Positions 1 through 5,215 of a DNA stretch of 5,215 nucleotides are shown here, piece by piece. Origin of the DNA: Clostridiales bacterium (GTDB lineage Bacteria; Bacillota; Clostridia; Oscillospirales; Acutalibacteraceae). Numbering within the stretch: position 1 is the stretch's first letter; every line of letters begins with the position of its first letter. Under the pieces are notes generated by a model. That model was not told where the DNA came from and ran no database searches. It worked only from the letters and a program-made list of their open reading frames with translations. A program made the translations under genes and the position numbers. Where the stretch lies: the NCBI GenBank assembly GCA_019417145.1, contig DXVY01000144.1:1-5215 (forward strand). The letters run 5' to 3'.

Positions 1-3000
1 GGACGGGGCCGGCAATGTGATCACGGTCTGCTCCATGGAAAACTTTGATCCCGTGGGGGTCCATACCGGGGATTCCATCGTCATCGCCCCGGCGGTCACC
101 CTGGCCGACAAGGAATACCAGATGCTCCGGAGCGCCGCGCTCAATATCATCACGGCCATGGGCATTGAGGGCGGTTGCAACTGCCAGTTCGCCTTAAATC
201 CCGAAACCTTTGACTATGCGGTGATCGAGGTCAATCCCCGCGTATCCCGGTCTTCGGCCCTGGCGTCCAAGGCCACGGGCTATCCCATCGCCAAGGTGGC
301 GGCCAAGATCGCGGTGGGCTACCGGTTGGATGAGATCCAGAATGTGGTCACCGGCAAGACCTGCGCCTGCTTTGAGCCGACCCTTGACTATGTGGTGGTC
401 AAGTTCCCCAAGTGGCCCTTTGATAAATTTGTTTACGCCAAGCGCACCCTGGGCACCCAGATGAAGGCCACCGGCGAGGTCATGGCCATCGGCCAGAGCT
501 TTGAGGAGGCCGTCATGAAGGCGGTACGGGGCGCGGAAATCTCCCTTTCCGATTTGAATTTGCCGCAGCTATCCGGGCTGTCGGATGAAGAGGTGCGGGC
601 AAGGCTCTCGATTTGCGACGACCAGCGGCTGTTTGTGGTTTTCGAGGCCTTAAAGCGGGGCGTTTCGGTGGAGGACATCCACGCCGTCACCAAGATTGAC
701 GAATGGTTCCTTTATAAGCTTTTGAACCTTGTTTCTATGGAGCGGACGCTTTCGGCCGGCAATATCACCGAGGAGACCTACCGCCGGGCCAAGCGCCTGG
801 GCTACCCCGACAAGGTCATCGCCCGCCTGACCGGACAGCCGGTGGCCTATCGCCTGCCGGCGGCCTTTAAGATGGTGGATACCTGCGGCGCGGAATTCGA
901 CGCCGAAACCCCCTATTTCTATTCCACCTACGACGCCGAGAACGAGGCGGCCGCCTTTATCCAGCGGCGGGGCAGCGATAAAAAGACCGTGATTGTATTC
1001 GGTTCCGGCCCCATCCGCATCGGGCAGGGCATTGAGTTTGACTACGCGTCGGTCCACTGCGTCTGGGCGCTGCGGGAGGCCGGCTACGAGGTGGTCATCG
1101 TCAACAACAACCCCGAGACGGTTTCCACCGATTTCAACACCGCCGACCGGCTGTACTTTGAGCCCTTGACCCCCGAGGATGTGATGAAGGTCATCGAAAC
1201 CGAGAAGCCCTACGGCGTGGTGGTGGCCTTCGGCGGCCAGACGGCCATCAAGCTCACAAACTTCCTAGAGAGCCAGGGGGTGCGAATCCTGGGCACCCCG
1301 GCCGACAGCATCGACGCGGCCGAGGACCGGGAGCGGTTTGACGCCCTGCTGGAGCGGCTGGGCATCCAGCGCCCGGCCGGCCATACCGTCTTTACCCTGG
1401 AGGAGGCCCTAAAGGCCGCCGCCGATCTGGAGTACCCGGTGCTCATGCGTCCCTCCTATGTGCTGGGCGGCCAGAATATGATCATCGCCTTTTCGGACGA
1501 GGACATTAAGGAATACATGCAGATCATCCTCTCCCACGGCATAGAAAACCCCGTGCTGATCGACAAGTATCTCATGGGCGTGGAGCTGGAGGTGGACGCC
1601 ATCTGCGACGGGGAAGAGGTGCTCATCCCCGGCATTATGGAGCATATCGAGCGGGCGGGGGTCCACTCGGGGGATTCCATCGCCGTCTACCCCGCCTGGA
1701 ATATAAACGGCAACCTGACCGAGCAGCTCATCGACTATACCAAACGGCTGGCTGTGGCGTTGCAGACCAGGGGCCTGGTCAATATCCAGTATGTGATTCA
1801 CGAGGGCAAGATCTACGTCATCGAGGTCAATCCCCGTTCCTCCCGCACCATTCCCTATATCAGCAAGGTCACGGGGGTCCCCATGGTGGACCTGGCCACC
1901 CGGGCCATGCTGGGGGAACGGCTGCGGGATATGGGGTACGGCGTAGGCTTATATCCCGCGCCGCCCTATGTGGCGGTCAAGGTCCCGGTGTTCTCCTTTG
2001 AAAAGCTTTTGGACGTGGACGTGGCCCTGGGGCCGGAGATGAAGTCCACCGGCGAGGTTTTAGGCATCGGCAAGACCCTGGAGGAGGCGCTCTTCAAGGG
2101 GCTGATCGCCGCAGGCTATCAGATGAGCAAGCGGGGCGGCGTCCTGATCACGGTCAAGGATACGGATAAGGCCGAGATCGCTGAAATCGGCCGCAAATAC
2201 GCCGGGCTGGGCTTCCGACTGTACGCCACCAAGGGCACGGCCGAGACCCTGCGCCTGGCCGGCTTGCAGGTGGACGAGGTCAAGAAGATCCACGAATCGG
2301 ATGACAATACTCGCACCCTGCTGGAAAGCGGCCGGGTCAGCTATATCATTTCCACCTCCTCCAAGGGACGGCTGCCCACCCTGGACAGCGTAAAGCTCCG
2401 CCGCAAGGCGGTGGAGCTGGGCATCCCTTGTCTGACCTCCCTGGATACCGCCTCCGCCCTGGCCGACAGCCTCATGAGCCGGTACACCCCCTACAGCACC
2501 GAGCTTGTGGATTTGAACCGCATGCGCAAGGAGCGGCAGAAGCTGCGGTTTACCAAGCTGCAAAGCTGCGGCAACGACTATCTCTACTTCAACTGCTTCG
2601 ACCAGCAGGTGGAAAGCCCCGAATCCCTGAGCGTGACCCTTTCCAACCGCCACTACGGCATCGGCGCCGACGGGGTGATCCTGATTCTGCCCTCCAAGAC
2701 GGCCGACGCTTGTATGCGCCTTTTTAACCTGGACGGCAGCGAGGGCAAGATGGGGGGCAACGGCCTGCGGTGCGTGGCCAAGTATCTGTACGAAACCGGT
2801 ATGGTGAAAAAGACGGTTATGGAGATCGAAACCCTGAGCGGGATCAAAAAGGCCCGGCTGTATGTGCAGAACGGCCGGGTGCAGTCGGTGGCCGTCTCCA
2901 TGGGTAAGGCCGAGCTTTCGCCCGCCAAGATCCCGGTGAAGCTGCCGGGGGACCGGGTGGTCAACCGGCTGGTGGAGATCGGCGGCGGGGCCCACGCCAT

Positions 3001-3376
3001 CACCTGCGTCTCTATGGGCAACCCGCACTGCGTGGTCTTCTGCGACAACCTGGACAGCCTGGACATCGAGCAGGTGGGCCGGCAGTTCGAGCACGCCGAT
3101 ATTTTCCCCGAGCGGGTCAACACCGAATTTGTGCAGGTCATCGACAGGGCCACCATTAAAATGCGGGTGTGGGAGCGGGGCTCGGGAGAGACCTTTGCCT
3201 GCGGCACCGGCGCCTGCGCGGCGGCCGTGGCGGCCATTCTGTGCGGCTACTGTAAGCCGGATGTGGATGTGCTGGTGAAATTAAAGGGCGGCTCCCTCAG
3301 CGTCCGCTACCAGGACGGAGACGTAACGATGACCGGCGACGCGGTCAAGGTTTACGACGGGGAAGTGGAAATCTAG
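1..3376 (+). CDS. carB: Carbamoyl-phosphate synthetase large subunit fused to diaminopimelate epimerase (5' partial)
   Basis: The CarB part makes carbamoyl phosphate from bicarbonate, ATP and ammonia delivered by the CarA glutaminase, feeding pyrimidine and arginine synthesis in the cytoplasm. The first full codon visible is at base 2. By alignment with remembered E. coli CarB (1073 aa), about 220 N-terminal residues lie outside the window. Seen in order: the end of the first ATP-grasp half, with GVHTGDS (His codon at 62) and EVNPRVSRSS (227-256); the oligomerisation region (about 550-970); the second ATP-grasp half, starting at GSGPIRIGQG (1001-1030), with GVHSGDS (His at 1664) and EVNPRSSRT (1823-1849); and the MGS-like allosteric domain (about 2138-2500), with ATKGTA (2225-2242) and STSSKGR (2351-2371), where the E. 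coli enzyme binds UMP/IMP. The two halves repeat each other, as expected from the family's ancient internal duplication. The frame then continues into a complete DapF and stops at TAG 3374-3376. GTG at 17 is internal. CarB identity is very sure, and the in-frame fusion is directly visible. Confidence 0.97.
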   Translation, partial: DGAGNVITVCSMENFDPVGVHTGDSIVIAPAVTLADKEYQMLRSAALNIITAMGIEGGCNCQFALNPETFDYAVIEVNPRVSRSSALASKATGYPIAKVAAKIAVGYRLDEIQNVVTGKTCACFEPTLDYVVVKFPKWPFDKFVYAKRTLGTQMKATGEVMAIGQSFEEAVMKAVRGAEISLSDLNLPQLSGLSDEEVRARLSICDDQRLFVVFEALKRGVSVEDIHAVTKIDEWFLYKLLNLVSMERTLSAGNITEETYRRAKRLGYPDKVIARLTGQPVAYRLPAAFKMVDTCGAEFDAETPYFYSTYDAENEAAAFIQRRGSDKKTVIVFGSGPIRIGQGIEFDYASVHCVWALREAGYEVVIVNNNPETVSTDFNTADRLYFEPLTPEDVMKVIETEKPYGVVVAFGGQTAIKLTNFLESQGVRILGTPADSIDAAEDRERFDALLERLGIQRPAGHTVFTLEEALKAAADLEYPVLMRPSYVLGGQNMIIAFSDEDIKEYMQIILSHGIENPVLIDKYLMGVELEVDAICDGEEVLIPGIMEHIERAGVHSGDSIAVYPAWNINGNLTEQLIDYTKRLAVALQTRGLVNIQYVIHEGKIYVIEVNPRSSRTIPYISKVTGVPMVDLATRAMLGERLRDMGYGVGLYPAPPYVAVKVPVFSFEKLLDVDVALGPEMKSTGEVLGIGKTLEEALFKGLIAAGYQMSKRGGVLITVKDTDKAEIAEIGRKYAGLGFRLYATKGTAETLRLAGLQVDEVKKIHESDDNTRTLLESGRVSYIISTSSKGRLPTLDSVKLRRKAVELGIPCLTSLDTASALADSLMSRYTPYSTELVDLNRMRKERQKLRFTKLQSCGNDYLYFNCFDQQVESPESLSVTLSNRHYGIGADGVILILPSKTADACMRLFNLDGSEGKMGGNGLRCVAKYLYETGMVKKTVMEIETLSGIKKARLYVQNGRVQSVAVSMGKAELSPAKIPVKLPGDRVVNRLVEIGGGAHAITCVSMGNPHCVVFCDNLDSLDIEQVGRQFEHADIFPERVNTEFVQVIDRATIKMRVWERGSGETFACGTGACAAAVAAILCGYCKPDVDVLVKLKGGSLSVRYQDGDVTMTGDAVKVYDGEVEI
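2528..2545 (+). promoter_or_regulatory. Possible internal ribosome binding site and CTG at the CarB-DapF junction
   Basis: AAGGAG at 2528-2533 lies 9 nt before CTG at 2543-2545. This CTG encodes the Leu that aligns with the initiator Met of stand-alone DapF proteins. The spacing suits a Shine-Dalgarno site, but CTG is a rare start codon, and AAGGAG here also encodes Lys-Glu inside the linker. It could be a working internal start or a remnant of an ancestral separate dapF start. ATG at 2522, upstream and in frame, has no good site in front of it. Confidence 0.35.
2543..3376 (+). other. dapF: DapF (diaminopimelate epimerase) domain forming the C-terminus of the CarB fusion
   Basis: DapF interconverts LL- and meso-diaminopimelate, a PLP-independent step toward lysine and peptidoglycan, using two cysteines as acid and base. 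This segment spans about 277 residues, the normal length of a whole stand-alone DapF. It starts LRFTKLQSCGNDY, where free-standing homologues start with Met followed by K/R-F-T-K. Conserved motifs seen: GNDY near the start, IGADGVILI, NLDGSEGKM, MGNPHC, RVNTEF, WERGSGET and ACGTGACAA, with the second catalytic Cys at 3200-3202 (Cys217 in Haemophilus numbering). The first catalytic Cys (Cys73, in CGNGxRC) is Gly here: the codon at 2753-2755 is GGG and the motif reads MGGNGLRC. Identity as a DapF fold is very sure. Epimerase activity is doubtful unless the substitution is tolerated or is a sequence error. It may be made only as part of the fusion, or also by internal initiation (see the site at 2528-2545). 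Confidence 0.93.
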
Positions 3377-3383
3377 CCCCTGC

Positions 3384-3412
3384 TTGACACCTTGCATAAA
3401 ACCGTGTATGCT
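3384..3412 (+). promoter_or_regulatory. Predicted sigma70/sigmaA-type promoter
   Basis: The -35 is a perfect TTGACA (3384-3389). A 17-nt spacer leads to TATGCT (3407-3412), which matches 4 of 6 positions of TATAAT. Transcription would start near 3419. It begins 8 nt after the carB-dapF stop codon and points toward the structured segment and the helicase gene. An exact inverted repeat covers most of the spacer and touches the -10, suggesting control by a DNA-binding protein. This is judged by eye only. Confidence 0.6.
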
Positions 3413-3423
3413 GTTTTATGCAA
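3392..3423 (+). repeat. Perfect 11-bp inverted repeat, candidate operator
   Basis: TTGCATAAAAC (3392-3402) is repeated as its exact reverse complement GTTTTATGCAA (3413-3423), with 10 nt between. The arm centres are 21 bp apart, about two helical turns, which fits a dimeric regulator binding one DNA face. The repeat overlaps the promoter spacer, the -10 and the likely transcription start, so a bound protein would block RNA polymerase. Alternatively it folds as an AT-rich hairpin in the carB-dapF 3' UTR. It is not a typical terminator, because no T-run follows. The regulator is not identifiable from this window. Confidence 0.65.
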
Positions 3424-3470
3424 TATAGGCGTTCGCAAGGCTCGTGAGGGCCTTGCGCACACCTGCATAT
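3423..3470 (+). other. Long RNA hairpin with GUGA (GNRA) tetraloop
   Basis: The upper stem pairs 3434-3443 with 3448-3457 over 10 bp (nine Watson-Crick pairs and one G-T), closing on the loop GTGA at 3444-3447. Below it, two pairs (3431-3432 with 3459-3460) sit between single mismatches. Then ATATAGG (3423-3429) pairs with CCTGCATAT (3462-3470), leaving a two-base GC bulge. That is 19 pairs in one irregular helix capped by a classic stable tetraloop, starting within a few bases of the predicted transcription start. No T-run follows, so it is not itself a terminator. Confidence 0.7.
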
Positions 3471-3471
3471 C

Positions 3472-3480
3472 TGTTATAAC
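3472..3480 (+). promoter_or_regulatory. Weak alternative extended -10 promoter
   Basis: TGTTATAAC contains TATAAC (5 of 6 positions) with the TGn extension. A poor -35 (TTGCGC, 3453-3458) lies 16 nt upstream. Transcription would start near 3487, just before the terminator, giving a transcript too short to be useful unless it reads through. It also lies partly in the linker of the proposed structured RNA. Listed as a weak possibility only. Confidence 0.2.
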
Positions 3481-3493
3481 TGGACCACCTTAG

Positions 3494-3524
3494 AAACGGG
3501 GAATCGCGGTTCCCCGTTTTTTTT
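3494..3524 (+). terminator. Strong intrinsic (rho-independent) terminator
   Basis: AAACGGGGAA (3494-3503) pairs with TTCCCCGTTT (3510-3519) around a 6-nt loop, giving a 10-bp stem with a five-pair GC core. The 3' arm runs into eight consecutive Ts (3517-3524). It should end transcription coming from carB-dapF and from the promoter at 3384-3412. It lies 55 nt before the helicase start codon, so that gene needs read-through, regulated antitermination, or its own promoter after this point. Confidence 0.92.
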
Positions 3525-3529
3525 ATAAA
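3524..3529 (+). promoter_or_regulatory. Possible -10 element for the helicase gene after the terminator
   Basis: TATAAA begins at the last base of the terminator T-run and would give a start near 3535. No recognisable -35 lies 16-18 nt upstream, because the terminator stem occupies that space, and there is no TGn extension. A small GC hairpin follows (GGCGG 3535-3539 with CCGCC 3546-3550). If real, this promoter would free the helicase gene from the terminator. The AT-rich surroundings make a chance match likely. Confidence 0.25.
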
Positions 3530-3565
3530 AGACCGGCGGGAAAGGCCGCCAAAAATAAAGAAAAG

Positions 3566-3572
3566 AAAGAGG
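3566..3572 (+). promoter_or_regulatory. Ribosome binding site of the DEAD-box helicase gene
   Basis: AAAGAGG lies 6 nt before ATG 3579 in a purine-rich stretch (3551-3572). It fixes the start of the helicase gene. The encoded N-terminus is also where the helicase core begins in related proteins. Confidence 0.85.
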
Positions 3573-3578
3573 CTGTAC

Positions 3579-5215
3579 ATGAACACAAAACCCTTTGCAG
3601 AAATGGACTTGACCCCTGCGGTGAGAAAGGCCGTTGCGGCCATGGGCTTCGAGACCGCGACCCAGATCCAGGCCGAGAGCGTGCCCCTGATCAAAAGCGG
3701 GAGGGATGTGATCGGCCGCTCCCAGACCGGAACCGGCAAGACCCTGGCCTTCGGCATCCCGGCGGTGGAGATGGTGGACACGGCGTTGCAACAGAGGGGC
3801 GCGCCCCAGGTGCTCATTCTCTGCCCCACCAGGGAGCTTGCGGTGCAGGCGGCGGAAGAGATTAGAAAGCTGGCGGCCTTTCGCACCGGCGTGCGCACGG
3901 TCTGCGTCTACGGCGGCGCGCCCATGGAGCGGCAGATTCAGCAGCTGAAAACCGCCTCCATTGTGGTGGGTACACCCGGCCGCGTGATGGATCACATGCG
4001 GCGAAAGACCCTGAAGCTGCAGCAGGTTAGGCTGATGGTGCTGGACGAGGCCGACGAGATGTTGAGCATGGGCTTTCGGGACGATATAGAAACCATCCTA
4101 CAGGATACCCCGGCCCAACGGCAGACCGTGCTTTTTTCGGCCACCATGCCCCCGGATATACTGGCTCTGACCCGGCGGTATCAGAAGGATCCCCAAATGG
4201 TGCAGGTGGATAAAGAGCAGGTGACGGTTGAAAGGATCGAGCAGATCTACTATGAAGTCCCCATGGGACGCAAGCTGGACGCCCTGGCCGTGATCCTCCG
4301 TTATTTCCATCCGGTGCGGACCATCATTTTTTGCAACACCAAGAAAACGGTGGATGAGACGGCCGGCTATCTTATGGCCAAGGGTTTCGCGGCCGAGGGG
4401 TTACACGGGGATATGAAGCAGACCCAGCGGGACCAGGTCATGGCCGGCTTCAAGGGCGGTCGGACGGCCATCCTCATCGCCACCGACGTGGCGGCCCGGG
4501 GCATCGACGTCAGCGATATCGATTATGTCATCAATTTTGACCTGCCCCAGAATCCGGAATACTATGTGCACCGCATAGGCCGCACCGGCCGGGCGGGCAA
4601 GTCCGGCCGGGCCGTGACCCTGTGCAGCGGCCGCCGGCAGGCAGCCCAACTGGCCGATATTGGCCGGATGTGCAAATCGGACATTCGGCAGAAGGCCCTT
4701 CCCGGCCGGGCGGCGGTCCGGGAGGAGGAACGGAAAATGGGAATGGCCCAGGTGGAGGCGACCATCGCCGAACTGGACGGCTCCCGTCCGCCCATACTGG
4801 AGGAGCTGCTGGGCAGGGGACATACGGCCGAGACCATTGCCGCGGCCCTCTGCCGCCTGCACTTTGGACCCGAGCCGGAGGTGGAGGAGATTCCTCAACC
4901 TGCGCCCCGGACGGCCCGCCCCCGGCAGGTGTGCAAAAAGCTGCATATTAACGTCGGCCGGTCCAAGAATATCGCCCCCAACCACATTATGGGGGCCATT
5001 ACCAGCTGCACCGATCTCACCGGGAAAGAGATCGGTAAAATTGAAATTTTCGACGACCATACCCTGGTGTCCGTACCGGCCGAAAAGGCCGAGAAGGCTA
5101 TGCGGGATATGGCGGGGCTGAAAATCAACCGGCACGCCGCCGTGACCACCCTTGTCCAGGGGGGAAAGGATTCCCCGCATGAGGCGCAGACGGCGGGCCG
5201 GGGCAAGCCCGCCGG
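3579..5215 (+). CDS. deaD: DEAD-box ATP-dependent RNA helicase, DeaD/CshA-like, with DbpA-type RNA-binding domain (3' partial)
   Basis: This should unwind RNA duplexes using ATP, in ribosome assembly, RNA decay or cold adaptation. The ORF begins at ATG 3579 behind a good ribosome binding site and stays open to the window end, giving 545 codons. Motifs in residue order: Q-motif region with F6 and ATQIQ (27-31), motif I SQTGTGKT (48-55), Ia PTRELA (83-88), GG (112-113), Ib TPGR (132-135), II DEAD (156-159), III SAT (187-189), IV IIFCNT (249-254), V ATDVAARGID (301-310), VI HRIGRTGRAG (331-340). Residues about 368-430 resemble the dimerisation region of DeaD/CsdA proteins. Residues about 452-527 look like a DbpA-type RNA-binding domain (KKLHINVGR onward), and a Gly/Lys/Arg-containing tail follows. 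All catalytic motifs are intact. The Q motif has Ala where Pro is usual. The symbol rests on domain order; CshA or a DbpA-like name would also be defensible. Probably only the tail is missing. Confidence 0.95.
   Translation, partial: MNTKPFAEMDLTPAVRKAVAAMGFETATQIQAESVPLIKSGRDVIGRSQTGTGKTLAFGIPAVEMVDTALQQRGAPQVLILCPTRELAVQAAEEIRKLAAFRTGVRTVCVYGGAPMERQIQQLKTASIVVGTPGRVMDHMRRKTLKLQQVRLMVLDEADEMLSMGFRDDIETILQDTPAQRQTVLFSATMPPDILALTRRYQKDPQMVQVDKEQVTVERIEQIYYEVPMGRKLDALAVILRYFHPVRTIIFCNTKKTVDETAGYLMAKGFAAEGLHGDMKQTQRDQVMAGFKGGRTAILIATDVAARGIDVSDIDYVINFDLPQNPEYYVHRIGRTGRAGKSGRAVTLCSGRRQAAQLADIGRMCKSDIRQKALPGRAAVREEERKMGMAQVEATIAELDGSRPPILEELLGRGHTAETIAAALCRLHFGPEPEVEEIPQPAPRTARPRQVCKKLHINVGRSKNIAPNHIMGAITSCTDLTGKEIGKIEIFDDHTLVSVPAEKAEKAMRDMAGLKINRHAAVTTLVQGGKDSPHEAQTAGRGKPA

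Larger units (their letters stand above)
3419..3524 (+). ncRNA. Candidate structured small RNA or terminated leader
   Basis: This runs from the predicted start of the promoter at 3384-3412 to the end of the terminator T-run, about 105 nt. It holds a long hairpin (3423-3470), a linker (3471-3493) containing CTGGACCACCTTA, and a terminator hairpin. I see no convincing ORF with a ribosome binding site in it, and it does not match SRP RNA, tRNA or T-box features that I could check by eye. It could be an independent small RNA, an attenuated leader of the downstream helicase gene, or just the 3' UTR of carB-dapF. I found no clear antiterminator pairing, which weighs against classical attenuation. 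Confidence 0.35.

Noticed and set aside
17..19. GTG as the start of the first gene
   Set aside because: The frame is open upstream to the window edge, and the protein there already matches the middle of CarB. About 220 N-terminal residues are simply outside the window.
2522..2524. ATG as the start of a separate dapF gene overlapping carB
   Set aside because: There is no stop ending carB before or near it, no good ribosome binding site precedes it, and it lies seven codons before the DapF homology begins. An in-frame fusion is the simpler reading.
2428..2727. Plus-strand ORF of 99 codons in another frame over the CarB-DapF junction
   Set aside because: It overlaps conserved CarB and DapF coding in the main frame, is Arg/Pro/Gln-rich as expected for an off-frame reading of GC-rich DNA, and shows no recognisable domain. 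It does not indicate a frameshift.
2060..3094. Long minus-strand ORF of 344 codons, with other antisense ORFs across carB-dapF and the helicase gene
   Set aside because: They lie opposite strongly conserved coding sequence, their translations look like low-complexity antisense of GC-rich codons, and no family motif is recognisable. They are shadows caused by high GC content.
3392..3423. The inverted repeat as a terminator of carB-dapF or as an arginine (ARG) box
   Set aside because: No T-run follows the second arm and the stem is AT-rich. An ARG box is a compact palindrome of about 18 bp with different half-sites, whereas these arms are 11 bp and separated by 10 nt.
3471..3524. T-box or other known riboswitch ending in the terminator
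   Set aside because: There is no T-box sequence, no Stem I-like region, and no recognisable antiterminator. The leader is also too short for a T-box.
4622..5121. Plus-strand off-frame ORFs within the helicase gene
   Set aside because: The helicase frame is open throughout and has conserved motifs before and after this stretch, including the DbpA-type domain. The other frames give Arg/Pro/Gly-rich sequence without motifs.

Overview
The window carries two protein-coding genes on the + strand, both cut by a window edge, separated by about 200 bp that look regulatory. Coding DNA is GC-rich with GC-ending codons, and the spacer is visibly more AT-rich. The protein style (a clostridial-type CarB and DapF, and a DeaD/CshA-like helicase with a C-terminal RNA-binding domain) and the purine-rich Shine-Dalgarno site suggest a GC-rich Firmicute, perhaps an Oscillospiraceae-like gut Clostridia member. 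This placement is an inference from sequence style, not a database match.

Region 1 (1-3376) is the 3' part of carB, the large subunit of carbamoyl-phosphate synthetase. It runs without a stop into a full-length diaminopimelate epimerase (DapF) and ends at a TAG. One polypeptide therefore joins an enzyme of pyrimidine and arginine synthesis to an enzyme of lysine and peptidoglycan-precursor synthesis. At the junction a CTG codon sits where stand-alone DapF proteins start with Met, and it lies 9 nt after an AAGGAG. The DapF part keeps nearly all substrate-binding motifs and the second catalytic cysteine. The first catalytic cysteine (the C of CGNGxRC) is replaced by glycine.

Region 2 (3377-3578) has a near-consensus sigma70-type promoter (TTGACA, 17 nt, TATGCT) starting 8 nt after the fusion gene's stop. 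A perfect 11-bp inverted repeat overlaps its spacer and -10. A long hairpin with a GUGA tetraloop follows, then a C-rich linker that resembles the 3' end of 16S rRNA, then a strong intrinsic terminator. Together these could make a structured RNA of roughly 105 nt, or a leader that ends before the next gene. A TATAAA box and a clear ribosome binding site lie after the terminator.

Region 3 (3579 to the window end) encodes a DEAD-box RNA helicase of the DeaD/CsdA/CshA type, with all core motifs, a dimerisation-like middle section and a DbpA-type RNA-binding domain. Only the extreme C-terminal tail seems to be missing.

The two genes have no evident metabolic link. The terminator probably separates their transcripts, and the structured segment belongs either to the carB-dapF 3' UTR, to an independent small RNA, or to a leader of the helicase gene.
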